From Cryptomeria japonica (lineage: Eukaryota > Streptophyta > Pinopsida > Cupressales > Cupressaceae): a stretch of 64,000 nt of DNA. Location: NCBI RefSeq assembly GCF_030272615.1, contig NC_081405.1, positions 648,493,420-648,557,419 on the forward strand. Direction: 5' to 3'. Within the stretch, counting starts at the first letter, position 1. Every line of letters starts with the position of its first letter. Below are positions 44,625-57,192 of the stretch, one piece after another. A program made the translations under genes and the position numbers. The notes below the pieces were generated by a model, which was not told the DNA's origin, ran no database searches, and saw nothing but the letters and a program-made list of their open reading frames with translations.

Positions 44625-47429
44625 TTAAACTATAACTCATTTAGGCAGTTTTTGAGTTTATTATTTTTGTATATCTTTAAAATGCATGCAGAGATTTTCC
44701 TAATGTTATTTGCAGATTGTCTAATGGGAAAAATATCCTTTTTGTTTTAAAGATTGAAGAAATATATGTTTGATATTCTGTTTTCTTTTTGTTTGTTTTA
44801 AAAACTAACATTCTATAATTAATATCTACAATGCATCCTAACAACAACTTAAAATATAATCTTTTTTTGGTAAACAAATTTAAGGCTAGAACTATATGCT
44901 ATATTTTTTTTATAAACTAAACTACTACTAGAGGATTTATTTTCTTCTTTAAATGAAAGTAAAAATGACATATTTAATTAAATTTGCAGCAGCATAAGTA
45001 AAATCAAAATATAATGCATGAGCTTTCATATACCATTTCTATCTTGCATAAGTGAATAAATGAACCTTTACTTGCAGATTAAATATAATTGCTATAACTT
45101 TATTTCTTTCTTTTTTATGAGGATTCAAATACAAGCTAATATATTACATCTTCCCTTTCTGCAAAACTACCCAAAATAAGAGAAATACATTTCTTTAGCA
45201 AATTTAAATACAAGGTAAATAAGGATACAAATGGGTTTGAAAACCCAAAAACTATTTCCCTTCCATAGGAATATGAATAACATAAATACACTTCTTTTCT
45301 TTTGGAAAATAAATACAACAATGGCTCTCTTTTTCTTTACAAGCTACAATATTAAATACATTTATCTTTTAAACTTTTCTGCAACATAAAACAACAACAA
45401 AGCCATTTATTCTTTCTTTTCCCGTTCGTAGCAACCTACAATAAAAACCAATCTTGACTATGGAGAGCTCACCTCCCAGCCTAAGCTTACTAGAAGCCAC
45501 CCCCGAGCTTGGAGAACCAAGCACTAGATGGGTTACAAACAAGCAAATAACACAACAAATAAGGCAAACACTCAACATACATCTTCCCATCCCAAGCTAC
45601 ACTTTTCACCACATTTTGTGATGATCATTCCACGGGTGGAAGTGGACCAAGTACCATTGGGGAGATTGCAAGCCAAAATACAACTCAAGCCACCTCATGG
45701 CAATACAAAATACAACAAAAATTTCATCTCCACACCTTATGCCCCCCAAAGGCTCAAAAGCAATATTCTCTCCCCTTATGACTCCCAAATGCACACACAA
45801 GGCTATGTATCAAGGGTCACAAAGGACACCCTTGAGATCACTCTCCTTAAGGAGAGCCTCTCACCCAAGGTTGTCATACTTCTTTCACCCCAAGACCATC
45901 CTACTCTCCCAAGAGTAGGAGGTCTTGGACACTCCCAAAACAAGAACACATAAACAAAAAACATAGAAATGAAAACTTACATTTTTCTCCTACAACAATT
46001 TACATATACACATCTCTTTCAACAAGAATTTCTTTCTTTCAAAAACCACATAAACAACATAAACAAAAGAAAGTAAAACCTACCTTAATCTTCCAATAGG
46101 TATGTTAGATTTAGTTGGGGATGAGCTGCCCAAATCCACACAAACTTTCCACCAACCCTTCACCAAAATTCTATCCTACAACTAATTTTCAAAACAATGC
46201 ATAATCTCCAACAATGGAGAGTGGGTGATTACTCACTAAGTCCCTAATCCTTGCCTAAGAAGGCCTCTCACACACTTCCCAACCCCTTGGGTGAGGTGAG
46301 AGTTCCCATTGGTTGCTCTTCCCAACCTCTTACATATTACTAAAACTAGAAAGGGGAAAGATGAGAGAGAACGGGGAAGAGAGTTTGACATTAAAAGGGA
46401 AGGTTGTCTATCCTAGGAGGAACCTTCTAAGTTGAATTTTCGCTCACCTTGGGAAAACCACCTTTTGAGGTGACTAAACAGTCACATGGGAGTAGTCACA
46501 TGTTTCAAAATACCCCTAACCCATAGGTATACCCTTTGGACTTTTGGAAAAGCCCTAAAACTGACCCTAGGAGTCCATTTAACCCCTTAGAAACCCAACT
46601 GAAGTTAACCTACGGGTCAAACCTAAGTTGACCACTCCCAAGACTCCCTACCCAAGGCAAATTTGGGACCACACTCATGTGTTTGAATGGATTTGGTAGA
46701 AACAAAACTCCCTCCAAGAGACAAGTTAAAATCAATGACACTAATCAACACGTGTCAAGTGACACAATAAAATACAATATAAAAATCACGCATGGAATTT
46801 GTCTCTTGTAGGTTTACACAATTACATAAAATCAAATTAACACACATGCATCATCTACTTTCACATATAAAATACATCACAAACGGGGTGCTGTCTCTCC
46901 AAATAGACAACGCCTGGCTTAACAAACGTACATTGGTCTAGGTTTGGTTCTCCATATAAATTCCATGGTCACATGGATAATTTTCCTGCGCATCTCAATT
47001 AACACATTAGTAATTCCAAATAATCACAATTATACATAATTAAATACTTGGGTTTCATTGCACATCAAACACTCATACATTTGGCAACAATAATTCAATA
47101 TCTCATTCATTCAAATTCGATTCCACCTAAGCAATTAACATAATTCTCAAAATTGAACCATTCATAAAATAAGCATCATTTTTCTAACATTAAAATGAAG
47201 TCTTGAAATTCCAATAATGACATTCACCATTTCAAAGTAATTCTATTCTAGCAACATATAAAGTTTCATAATCATCATGCATAAAATAAAGCATCAACAT
47301 ATGTCAATGTGATCCAAATCATGGAATCATATAAGTTCTAAATCCATAAAGCATAAAATAAAGCATTCATAATAGTCTCAATATGCAAATAATTGAAAGT
47401 GTCTAACTGAGTTGGGGTAGGGCCTCACA

Positions 47430-47440
47430 CCCTCCCCCTC
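47430..47440 (-). other. Element F polypurine tract
   Basis: Minus strand GAGGGGGAGGG lies between the pol stop (47440-47442) and the LTR start TGTGAGG at 47429. Confidence 0.8.
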
Positions 47441-47600
47441 TAGGCATGAACTTCCTCCTGGAGTTCATCAAAAAGATGGGGGTACTGTGATCTCATACGT
47501 GCTGCATCCTCCCGTGAGGCTGTGACCTCATCATAGCAATCCCACTGGACCCTAACCTGGTCCAGCTCTCAACTTCGAAGGCCCACCGTCTGAAGTGCCA
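47440..47600 (-). pseudogene. Element F chromodomain-like C-terminus of pol
   Basis: After a TGA at an Arg position the frame reads ELDQVRVQW, then EVTASREDAARMRSQYPHLF, the chromodomain-like pattern of chromoviruses (V-x-V-x-W ... ATWE ... F). Such tails steer integration to heterochromatin. The pol stop codon TAG overlaps the polypurine tract. Confidence 0.65.
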
Positions 47601-47849
47601 AAATGGGAATGGGCTCCAAAGCTAGCTGCCCGTCTGACTCCACTTGCAAGGCATCCCAATCTAGAATATGAGACTCTTCATAGATATACTTCCTCAAAAC
47701 TGAAACATGAAACACATTGTGGATGAGCGATAGGCTAGGTGGCAATGCTACACGGTAGGCAACTGGTCCTATCCTCTCAAGGATCTCAAATGGTCCTACA
47801 AATTGAGGTGCGATCTTAGAACCCTTTCCATAATGGATTGGACTCTTAT

Positions 47850-48740
47850 GCGGTCACACTCTCAAGAAGACTCTATCTCCAACCAAGTAGCTACGATCTA
47901 TCCTTTTCGCATCTGCATATTTCTTCTGTCTATCTTGTGCCTCTCTAAGATGCTGCCTAATCAAATCCACCTGCTGCTCCATATCCCGAACTATCTCAGG
48001 ACCAATAGCAACTCTGTCCTCTATGTTGTCCCAACTCAATGGTGTCCTACAAGGTCTGCCATATAATGCCTGATAGGGTGGCATCCCCAAGGACATGTGA
48101 TGCCCATTGTTATAGGCAAACTCCACTAAGGGAAGATACTCTTCCCACCTGGTCTGGTGATCCATGACATACATGTGAAGCATATCCTATAACACCTGAT
48201 TAACCCTCTCTGTCTGGCCATCCATTTCCGGATGATAGGTTGTACTAAAATTGAGCTTGGTGCCCATAGCTGCCTGTAATGCCTTCCAAAAGGAAGAAGT
48301 GAAGAGGGAATCCCTGTCGGAAATGATCTTGCATGGAACACCATGAAGTCTGACAACATCTCGCAAAAACACCTATGCTACTGCTAGTGCTGTGAAGGTG
48401 GTACGAACTGGTGAAAAGTGAGCCACTTTGGTCAACTTGTCAACCGTCACCAAGATGGCATCATGGCGGCGAGATGACATAGGAAGACCAATGATGAAAT
48501 CCATGGATATAGTATCCCACTTCCACTTTGGTATAGCATGAGATTGGAGCAACCCACCTGGATGGCAGTGCTCTGCCTTCACTCTTTGACACTCAAGGCA
48601 TCAGGCTACCAACTCAACAATAAGCTATCGCATTCCTGGCCAATGGTATAATTCCCTCAAGCCTGCATGCATCTTCTTGACCCCAGGATGTGCTGCATAA
48701 GGAGCTCTATGGGCCTCTGAGATAATGAACTCCTGCAATC
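47850..48740 (-). pseudogene. Element F integrase, broken
   Basis: HHCC zinc-finger region (H...HPGVKKM...CLEC), then catalytic DDE landmarks: [18 protein letters not shown] and [10 protein letters not shown]-terminal part with KYAD-KR and GDRVFLRV, followed by the [16 protein letters not shown] block (about 47715-47800). In-frame stops at about 48186, 48372, 48585 and 48624. It catalyses insertion of the cDNA into DNA. Confidence 0.88.
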
Positions 48741-48933
48741 CGTCAGAAGAAGGTACATAGATGTGCCCTCTATGGTGTAATAAACCATCAGACTCTAAGG
48801 AATAATCCACATATTTCCCTTCTAAAGTTTCCTAAGATTGTATAGCCTGGAAAACCTCTAAATACCATCCGTCCTCTAGCAATTGCTACATGATCCGATC
48901 TCTCAAATCCATGCTCATAGACATGGTGTATAC

Positions 48934-49400
48934 CTAATGACGTCTCCTACTCAAAGCATCTGCAACCACATTTTCTTTCCCTTTGATGTAGTGAATGTCA
49001 AAATCATACTCGCACAAGAATTCCATCCATCTCCTCTGACGTGCATTAAGATTCGGCTGAGTGAATATGTACTGAAGGCTCTGATGGTCTGAGTGTAACT
49101 CAAAATGATGGCCCAAAAGGAAATGTCTCCACCTCACAAGTGCATGTACTATTGCTACAAGCTCAAGGTCATGAGTAGGATAATTAAGCTTGTGAGTCTT
49201 GAGTTTCCTAGACTCAAAAGCTATAGCTCTGCCACTCTGCCTAAGGACTGCTCCTAAACCCTCTAGGGAAGCATCTGTGCAAACCATGAAATCAGCTGAA
49301 GGATCTGGTACTACAAGGATAGGTGCAGTAGTAAGTGCCTTTTTAAGTTCCTGAAAGGTCTTCTTGCACTTCTCCGTCCACTCAAATTTCTTCCCTTTGC
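48934..49400 (-). pseudogene. Element F RNase H domain (open)
   Basis: Part of an open 240-residue stretch (48934-49656) with [13 protein letters not shown], the EL block in [18 protein letters not shown] and [10 protein letters not shown]. This is the standard Ty3/gypsy RNase H, degrading the RNA of the hybrid. It is the best-preserved part of F. Confidence 0.9.
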
Positions 49401-49559
49401 GCTGAAGAGAAGTAATAGGATGAGCGACTCTAGAGAATCCCTCAACAAAACGTTGGTAATAACCTACTAAGCCCATGAAGCTCCTGACCTCTGTCACACT
49501 GGTAGGTGTTGGCCAATCCATAATGGCTCTAATCTTTGATAGGTCTACTGAGATCCCAT

Positions 49560-50200
49560 CACCAGATATAACATGACCAAGGTACTTGAACTCTGTTCTA
49601 AAGAAAGCACACTTCGACAAACTGCCATACAACTGATTATCCCTCAAACACTGCAAAACCTATCTCAGGTGCTCCTCATGTTCCTCCTCATTTCGTGATT
49701 ATATCAATATGTCATCGAGAAATACAATCACAAAATGGTCAAGGAATGTGCGGAATACTTCATTCATGAGACTCATGAAAACTGCTGGGGCATTCATAAG
49801 ACCGAATGGGACCATGGTGAACTCATAGTGGCCATATCTAGTGCGAAATGCGGTCTTGTGGATATCACTATCCACTATCCTCAACTGATGGTACCCTGAC
49901 TTTAGATCAATCTTGGAAAATAATTTGGCACCCTGAAGTTGGTCGAATAAATCATCGATCTTGGGCAACGGATATCGGTTCTTGATGGTTACTTTGTTCA
50001 ACTGACAGTAATCCATGCATAATCAGAGAGATCCATCCTTCTTCTTCATGAAGATGACTGGTGCACCCCAAGGGGATACACTAGGGCGAATGTGGCCCTT
50101 CTCTAGGAGTTCCTCAAGCTGCATCTTGAGCTCATTAAGCTCATTTATGGTCATTCTATATGGTGCTCTTGAAACTGGTTTGGCTCCTGGAACAAGGTCT
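49560..50200 (-). pseudogene. Element F reverse transcriptase
   Basis: Motifs in order: SPWGAPVIF-KKKDGS, a TGA (Arg position), [41 protein letters not shown]-like VPFGLMNAP, and the catalytic box FLDDILI, then a TAA at the expected Tyr and [11 protein letters not shown]. The DD pair is kept. Synthesises the element cDNA; this copy is interrupted by about four stops. Confidence 0.9.
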
Positions 50201-50429
50201 ATATGAAAATCGATCTCTCTACGAGGCGGCATACCGGGTAACTCTGAAGGAAAAACATCTGAAAATCCCTTAAGAATATGATGGTCATCAATAGATGGTT
50301 CCTTTTCCTTTTCTTCTTCTCTATCACTAATGGTGATGGCAAATAACTGACACCCCTTTTGCATGCTCCGCTTAAGCTGCATGGCGGAGATCATACGAAG
50401 AGACATGGGTCTTTGAATTCCAGTGATCA

Positions 50430-50787
50430 CTATGGGAGAACCATGATCATCCTCACACTTAATCCTTTTCAGGTGACAATCCATCTTGGCTCTGTGGGCA
50501 TAAAGCCAATCTATGCCAAGTACGATGCCATATGATTTGAGTGGTGTAACTCTAAGGTCTACTAAGGTGGTGGTATTACCAATCTGAAGCTGACAATCCT
50601 TAACCTCTAATTCCACTGACACTCTAGCCCTTGAAGCCAATTCCACTTCCCAACTGACCTCTTGTCTAATTGCCACTAGCCCGCAACGCTCCACAACCAA
50701 TGGAGATATAAAAGAGTTAGTAGCTTCTGAATCAAATAATATAGATACACTGCTACCTCTGATAATACTTGCTACCTCAATAACCAT
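50430..50787 (-). pseudogene. Element F aspartic protease with altered active site
   Basis: ILFDSEATNSFIS is the retropepsin active site, but the invariant Gly of D-S-G is Glu, so cleavage activity is unlikely. The second conserved block, IVLGIDWL, is present. The Met at 50787 is just the first Met in this open stretch; the polyprotein would continue from gag. Confidence 0.82.
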
Positions 50788-50879
50788 GACCTAATGCTCT
50801 GCCTGGTGGTTGTCAACCGCTACGAAGACCCTATGGGACTTGCCCATATCCCCAACTGTCGGCTCTGATGCTGCCATCA

Positions 50880-52192
50880 TTTGATTTCCTACCATCTGAC
50901 CCTAAGGAAACTCTCTCGCCATGTGTCCCATGGCTCCACATGTGAAGCAAGTGCCATGTGCCTTAAACTGCACTCCCTGTGGTCTGGAGAAAGACTGTCC
51001 CCCTATCTTGCTAGAACCACTATACCCACCTCTGGAGGACTGCTGAGTCCTCAGGAGCCTGAGACCTCTGATCTTGCCTCTGACCCTGTGACTGCCACTG
51101 CTTGGGCTTCATGCCCTACTAACTCTGCAGAGGCCTTTGCCTCTGGCTTTGCTGTGACTACTACAAAGGAGGGGGTTTGGAGAACCCTGATGTGTGTCTA
51201 TTGTTACCTTTCCAATGGGGTTTCTGAAACCCATAAGTCTGTGGTGTTGGGTTACAGTTCTAGAACTGATCCCTCGAGTCCTGGGGTCTGACCTGGATCT
51301 CCTCGGCTATCAAAGCCTTCTCCACGGTAACCTGAAGGCTCCCTAGAGTGGCCATTCTCACTAGTCCTGCTATGCTAGAGTTCAATCCTTTGATAAATCA
51401 GTTGATGAGAAGCTTCTCATCTTTCAGGTAGTCTACGTACGGTAAGAGTTCAAAGAACTTTTTCTCGTACTAGGTCACTGAAAGACCCTTCTGCTGGAGG
51501 TCATGAAACTCATCCACCCTACATTATCTGAAATGCTCTGATAAGTACCTCTCCCTAAACCTTTCTGTGAAAATATCCCAAGTGAGGGTTTCTATCTCTA
51601 AGCCACACTTATATTCTTCTTGTCTCCACCATGTGGAGGTTGTTCCTCACAATAGGTGAACTATTGCACGTGTTTTTAGATTGCTCTCATAAGAGTGCAA
51701 TGCAAAGCACCTATCTAGGCTCAAAAGCCATGCCTCTACTTCTACCCCGTCGGTAGATCCCCCAAAAGATGGTGGCTGAAGACGCATAACCTCTCTGATT
51801 AGATCCCCTGGATCCCAACATGCCCTCTCAATATACACTAGTGCTACAACTGGAGGTGGTGCTGGTAGGTGAACGGACTTGGGCTCATGCCTAGCCTGAC
51901 TCTCTACGGGATTAGGAGGTGGAATCCTACTCCATTCCCGTTCTACTATTCTATGGCTTCCTGAGTTCTGGTTCTCAACATTCTGATCTACTGCCGGAAG
52001 CCTATCCTGAACTATGCCAATCAGGTTCTGTAGAGATACTAAGATGTCTCGGTTTGGGTCAACTGATCATTCGGGAGGAGCTTCTGGGTTCACTTCTAGA
52101 ACCGATTCCTCCCTATTGACCTCTTCGTGTGCTATGCGTTCACGCCTAGGGCCTCTACCACGTTTGTGAGTTTGTCGCGTAGTTGGAGGCAT
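50880..52192 (-). pseudogene. Element F gag, broken
   Basis: ATG (52190-52192, minus) begins MPPTTRQ, 158 bases after the primer site. The capsid-like region has PPSFGGSTDGVEVEAWL and F-ERFRERYLSEHFR, typical of Ty3/gypsy Gag. A Gln-rich linker leads to a knuckle CFTCGAMGHMAREF near 50915-50955 whose last Cys is Phe. Stops are frequent after about 51640. Confidence 0.8.
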
Positions 52193-52349
52193 CCTTTTTA
52201 AGAAATAAAATAAAATGATATAAATAAATATTTTAGGAGAAATATTTTAGCTAATTTAAAAATAAATATAATAAAAATAAATACAATTTAATTAATTAAA
52301 TAATTTTATCAAAACGTAATGGAGTAAGGTTCCTAGTGTTAGAAACTTG

Positions 52350-52361
52350 GCTCTGATACCA
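52350..52361 (-). other. Element F primer-binding site
   Basis: Minus strand TGGTATCAGAGC is a perfect 12-base tRNA-iMet site, three bases from the 5' LTR edge at 52365. Confidence 0.9.
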
Positions 52362-52364
52362 AAA

Positions 52365-53744
52365 TGTCATGCCCAAACCTTTCGGCACAAACCGAATAAT
52401 TTTTTTTTTTTAAAAATACTTAACTTAGAATGACTAACCTAATTAAAATAATGCAATCTAGTTTGGTCTTAACTATGTTTTGAATAAATCAAACAATTAA
52501 ATTAATTGGGCGATAAAATTATCTAAGTTATAAGCAAGCTAATATTTCCCAAAAATAGTTATCACTAATCTTTCATTAATAAATAATTAAACTCTCTTAG
52601 CAATTAATCTCAAGCTTAATATATGATCTTTAAATTTAAATGATCAATATTTAACTTATAGATTCTTTAATTACCTTGGATCTAATAAATTGTCCTAGCC
52701 ATTAGATTAAACAACCTATTAAATAAAATATCCTTTAATAAAAAGGTGTCTAATAAATTTCAAAATAAAGGGGGGCCAACTTGACACACATGGGTCATTT
52801 TAATCCTCCTAGGTTAATCCTACCAAGAGTTTAAGATTAAAATTCTTCTACATTTATTTAATAATTAAAAAAAAATGCATTATCTAATATACAGTTAACC
52901 ATTTGGATTCCTTATAAATGTAGAATTTAATTACATGCATATATATATATATATATATATATATTTCAAGAAGAAAGGGGGGTTTTCTTTTCTTTATTTT
53001 AATAACTTACTCCTCCTTTTAAAATCCTAGAAATCACATACTAACTCTAACCACTTCTTTATCACACCCACACACATATCTTATTATTATTATTCTTTTT
53101 AAGAAAGCCTATGCGTGCTTGCCCTAACCCAAAATTAGGGTTAGGGCATGAGTGTGATAACATGAATAATTTTAAATGCGTTGTGTGTGTGTGTGTGAGA
53201 TGTTTTCTTTTATTTTTTATTTTTTTTTGAATGTGTGTGTGTGTAGGTGTGGCGGCCCGAGCTTCATCACTCGGTGGAGCCGAACGGGAAATGGCAGAGA
53301 GAGAGAGCTGAGTGGAGGTTTTCGTTTCACGGGAGTGGGAGAAGGGGGGTGTAGGAGTGCCGTGGGCTACGGATAGCGCTGCCCATAGCTGCGGGCTCCG
53401 TAGCCTATGGACGTCGCTGCCCACAGTTGCGGCTCCCGTAGACTGTGGATGACGCCGCCCACAACTGCGGCTTCCACAGACTATGGACGTCGCTGCCCAC
53501 AGCTATGGGCTCCCGCAGGTTGTGGACGACGCCACCCATGGCTGTGGCTCCCGCAGGTTGTGGACGGCGCCGCCCACGGCTGCGGCCCTTGCCCTCCAAA
53601 CTTCTTCTTTTTTGCTTTTTTTTTTTTGTTAAAAAATTTAGGTAAAAGAAAATAACATTAATATATATATATATTTATTTATACTTTTTTTTTGTTTGGA
53701 AGTTTAATAAGTAATAATTCCTTTTTTTTTCATAGACTTGATTT

Positions 53745-53783
<39 letters not shown>

Positions 53784-56482
53784 TTTAAATATATGCCTAA
53801 AAGAAACATGTAAATACATCACTGTTTTTTTTTTATAAACAGATTTTCAGAATAACATTTAAAGGCTAGATTAATATCTACAATGCATCCTAACAGCAAC
53901 TTAAAATATAATCTTTTTTTTTTGGTAAACAAATTTAAGCCTAGAACTATATGCTATATTTTTTTTATAAACTAAACTGCTACTATAGGATTTATTTTCT
54001 GCTTTAAATGAAAGTAAAAATGAGAGATTTAATTAAATTTGCAGCAGCATAAGTAAAATCAGAATATAATGCATGAGCTTTCATATACCATTTCTATCTT
54101 GCATAAGTGAATAAATGAACCTTTACTTGTAGATTAAATATAATTGCTATAACTTTATTTCTTTCTTTTTTATGAGGATTCAAATACAAGCTAATATATT
54201 ACATCTTCCCTTTTTACAAAACTACCCAAAATAGGAGAAATACATTTCTTTAGCAAATTTAAATACAAGGTAAATAAGGATACAAATGGGTTTGAAAACC
54301 CAACAATTATTTCCCTTCCATAGGAATATGAATAACATAAATACACTTCTTTTCTTTTGGAAAATAAATACAACAATAGCTCTCTTTTTCTTTACAAGCT
54401 ACAATATTAAATACATTTGTCTTTTAAACTTTTCTGCAACATAAAATAGCAACAAAGCTCTTTATTCTTTCTTTTCCCATTCCTAGCAACTTGCAATAAA
54501 AACCAATCTTGACTATGAAGAGCTCACCTCCTAGCCTAAGCTTACTAGAAGCCACCCCCAAGCTTGGAGAACCAAGCACTAGATGGGTTACAAACAAGCA
54601 AATAACACAACAAATAAGGCAAACACTCAACATACATCTTCCCATCCCAAGCTACACTTTCACCACATTTTGTGATGATCATTCCACGGGTGGAAGTAGA
54701 CCAAGTACCATTGGGGAGATTGCAAGCCAAAATACAACTCAAGCCACCTCATGCCAATACAAAATACAACAAGAATTTCATCTCACCTTATGCCCCCCAA
54801 AGGCTCAAAAGCCATATTCTCTCCCCTTATGACCCCCAAATGCACACACAAGGCTATGTAGCAAGGGTCACAAAGGACACCCTTGAGATCACTCTCCTTA
54901 AGGAGAGTCTCTCACCCAAGGCTGTCATACTTCTTCCACCCCAAGAACATCCTACTCTCCTAAGAGTAGGAGGTCTTAGACACTCCCAAAAAAAGAACAC
55001 ATAAACAAAAAACATAGAAATGAAAACTTACATTTTTCTCCTACAACAATTTACATATACACATCTCTTTCAACAAGCATTTCTTTCTTTCAAAAACAAC
55101 ATAAACAACATAAAAAAAAGAAAGTAAAACCAACCTTAATCTTCCAATAGGTATGTTAGATTTAGTTGGGGATGAGCTGCCCAAATCCACACAAACTTTC
55201 CACCAACCCTTCACCAAAATTCTATCCTACAACTAATTTTCAAAAAAATGCATAATCTCCAACAATGGAGAGTGGGTGATTACTCACTAAGTCCCTAATC
55301 CTTTCCTAAGAATGCCTCTCACACACTTCCCAACCCCTTGGGTGAGGTGAGAGTTCCCATTGGTTGCTCTTCCCAACCTCTTACATATTACTAAAACTGG
55401 AAAGGGAAAAGATGAGAGAGAATGGGGAAGAGAGTTTGACATCAAAAGGGAAGGTTGTCTATCCTATGAGGAACCTTCTAAATTGAATTTTCGCTTAGCT
55501 TGGGAAAACCACCTTTTGAGGTGACTAAACAGTCACATGGGAGTAGTCACATGTTTCAAAGTACCCCTAACCCATAGGTATACCCTTTGGACCTTTGGAA
55601 AAGCCCTAAAACTGACCGTAGGAGTCCATTTAACCCCTTAGAAACTCAACTGAAGTTAACCTACGGGTCAAACCTGAGTTGACCACTCCCAAGACTCCCT
55701 ACCCAAGGCAAATTTGGGACCACACTCATGTGTTTGAATGGCTTGGGTAGAAACAAAACTCCCTCCAAGAGACAAGTCAAAATCAATGATACTAATCAAC
55801 ACATGTGTCAAGTGACACAATAAAATACAATATAAAAATCACACATGGAATTTATCTCTTGTAGGTTTACACAATTACATAAAATCAAATTAACACACAT
55901 GCATCATTTACTTTCACAAATAAAATACATCACAAACAGTGTGTTGTCTCTCCAAATAGACAACCCCTGGCTTAACAAACGTACATTGGTCTAGGTTTGG
56001 TTCTCCATATAAATTCCATGGTCACATGGATAATTTTCCTATGCATCTCAATTAACACATTAGTAATTCCAAATAATCACAATTATACATAATTAAATAC
56101 TTGGATTTCATTGCACATCAAACACTCATACATTTGGCAACAAGAATTCAATATCTCATTCATTCAAATTCGATTCCACCTAAGCAATTAACATAATTCT
56201 CAAAATTGAACCATTCATAAAATAAGCATCATTTTTCTAACATCAAAATGAAGTCCTGAAATTCCAATAATGACATTCGCCATTTCAAAGTAATTATATT
56301 CTAGCAACATATAAAGTTTCATAATCATCATGCATAAAATAAAGCATCAACATATGTCAATGTGATCCAAATCATGGAATCATATAAGTTCTAAATCCAT
56401 AAAGCATAAAATAAAGCATCCATAATAGTCTAAATATGCAAATAACTGAAAGTGTTGAACTAAGTTGGGGTAGGGCCTCACA
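52365..56482 (-). repeat. Element F 5' LTR (4118 bp)
   Basis: Partner of 43123-47429, with the same palindrome (53121-53147), GC-rich array (53396-53590, about six units) and short TA tracts (52939-52964, 53748-53776). Confidence 0.93.
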
Positions 56483-57045
56483 ATTGGTCACAACTCTAAA
56501 AACTGCAGAATGAATGTGAGATGTTATGTTTGTGGAAGATTTGGACATTTATGAAATCAATGGAGAACACAAACCAGCATAGGTTATGGGAAAGCTATTC
56601 AGAAGAATAATGTAACTTGTTATGCATGTAACAAGATTGGGCATATTGCTAAATTTTGTAGAAATAAAGGGACACCGATAGACAACAAAAGTGCTAGCTT
56701 GAAAGGTAAAGAAAAATTTGAAGAGGTTAAGCAAGAATTCTCAAAACAATGGATTAGAAAAGTTGATCTAAATATTGGGAATATTTCTCCACCGATAGAA
56801 CCAACCAATGCTTCATCGGTAGGACAAAGTGATACTTCACCGGTAGGACAGAGTAGTGCTCCACCAGTAGGAAGTTCTTCATCTAACTGAAGTAAATTTC
56901 CTTGAGGGTTTGGCAATCTAATGACACGTGTGCTAATTATTCCCTCGGTTAGAGATAAGAAGTTGAAAATTACTTATTACTTGCAAACAATGTTAAGTGA
57001 ATACTTAATTGACATGCAATTAATGTGGTAGCTGGTGAAAAGACA

Positions 57046-57053
57046 TTATAAAG
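57046..57053 (+). promoter_or_regulatory. TATA-like box between gag and ORF2 of element E
   Basis: TTATAAAG followed by GGTTTTGGCTCC, the same pair of motifs as in B (7962), about 146 bases before the ORF2 ATG. Confidence 0.45.
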
Positions 57054-57192
57054 TTAAGGTTTTGGCTCCATTTCATTTCACCGTGATTTCAAATTTTTAG
57101 AGAGCTCGAAGATTCCGGGCTAAGGCATTTAGAGCAAGAAGCAAACACACTCCAAGCAATCATCCATCCAAGGTAGTAAAAGGTATTTAATC

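Larger units (their letters stand above)
43123..47429 (-). repeat. Element F 3' LTR (4307 bp)
   Basis: Pairs with 52365-56482 along nearly its full length; the main differences are around the TA microsatellite (44640-44810 has no close partner). It contains a telomere-like palindrome (43893-43919), a GC-rich 38-bp tandem array (44160-44343) and (TA)n at 44505-44618. Confidence 0.93.
43123..56482 (-). mobile_element. Element F: Ty3/gypsy chromovirus with LTRs over 4 kb
   Basis: On the minus strand it runs from 56482 to 43123, with both LTRs beginning TGTGAGGCCC and ending CATGACA. Flanks are GTTGG (43118-43122) and ATTGG (56483-56487), a 5-bp duplication with one change. Internal order is primer site, gag, protease, reverse transcriptase, RNase H, integrase, chromodomain-like tail and polypurine tract, the Ty3/gypsy order. 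The long LTRs, tRNA-Met primer and chromodomain suggest the Tekay/Del group (inference). Total 13360 bp. Confidence 0.93.
42372..56890 (+). pseudogene. Element E gag, split by element F (42372-43122 and 56483-56890)
   Basis: N-terminal coiled coil (for example 42575-42964 open) matches B almost residue by residue; stops lie at 42478 and 42961. The first knuckle (43015-43056) has Ser and Tyr for its first two Cys. The second is interrupted by F after K-V-G. The third, right of F, ends in Trp for Cys and has a stop; the fourth (CYACNKIGHIAKFC) is intact. The tail ends SSSN and TGA at 56888. Confidence 0.8.

Noticed and set aside
44451-44750. Open frame rich in Ile/Tyr
   Set aside because: Translation of a TA repeat inside the F LTR.
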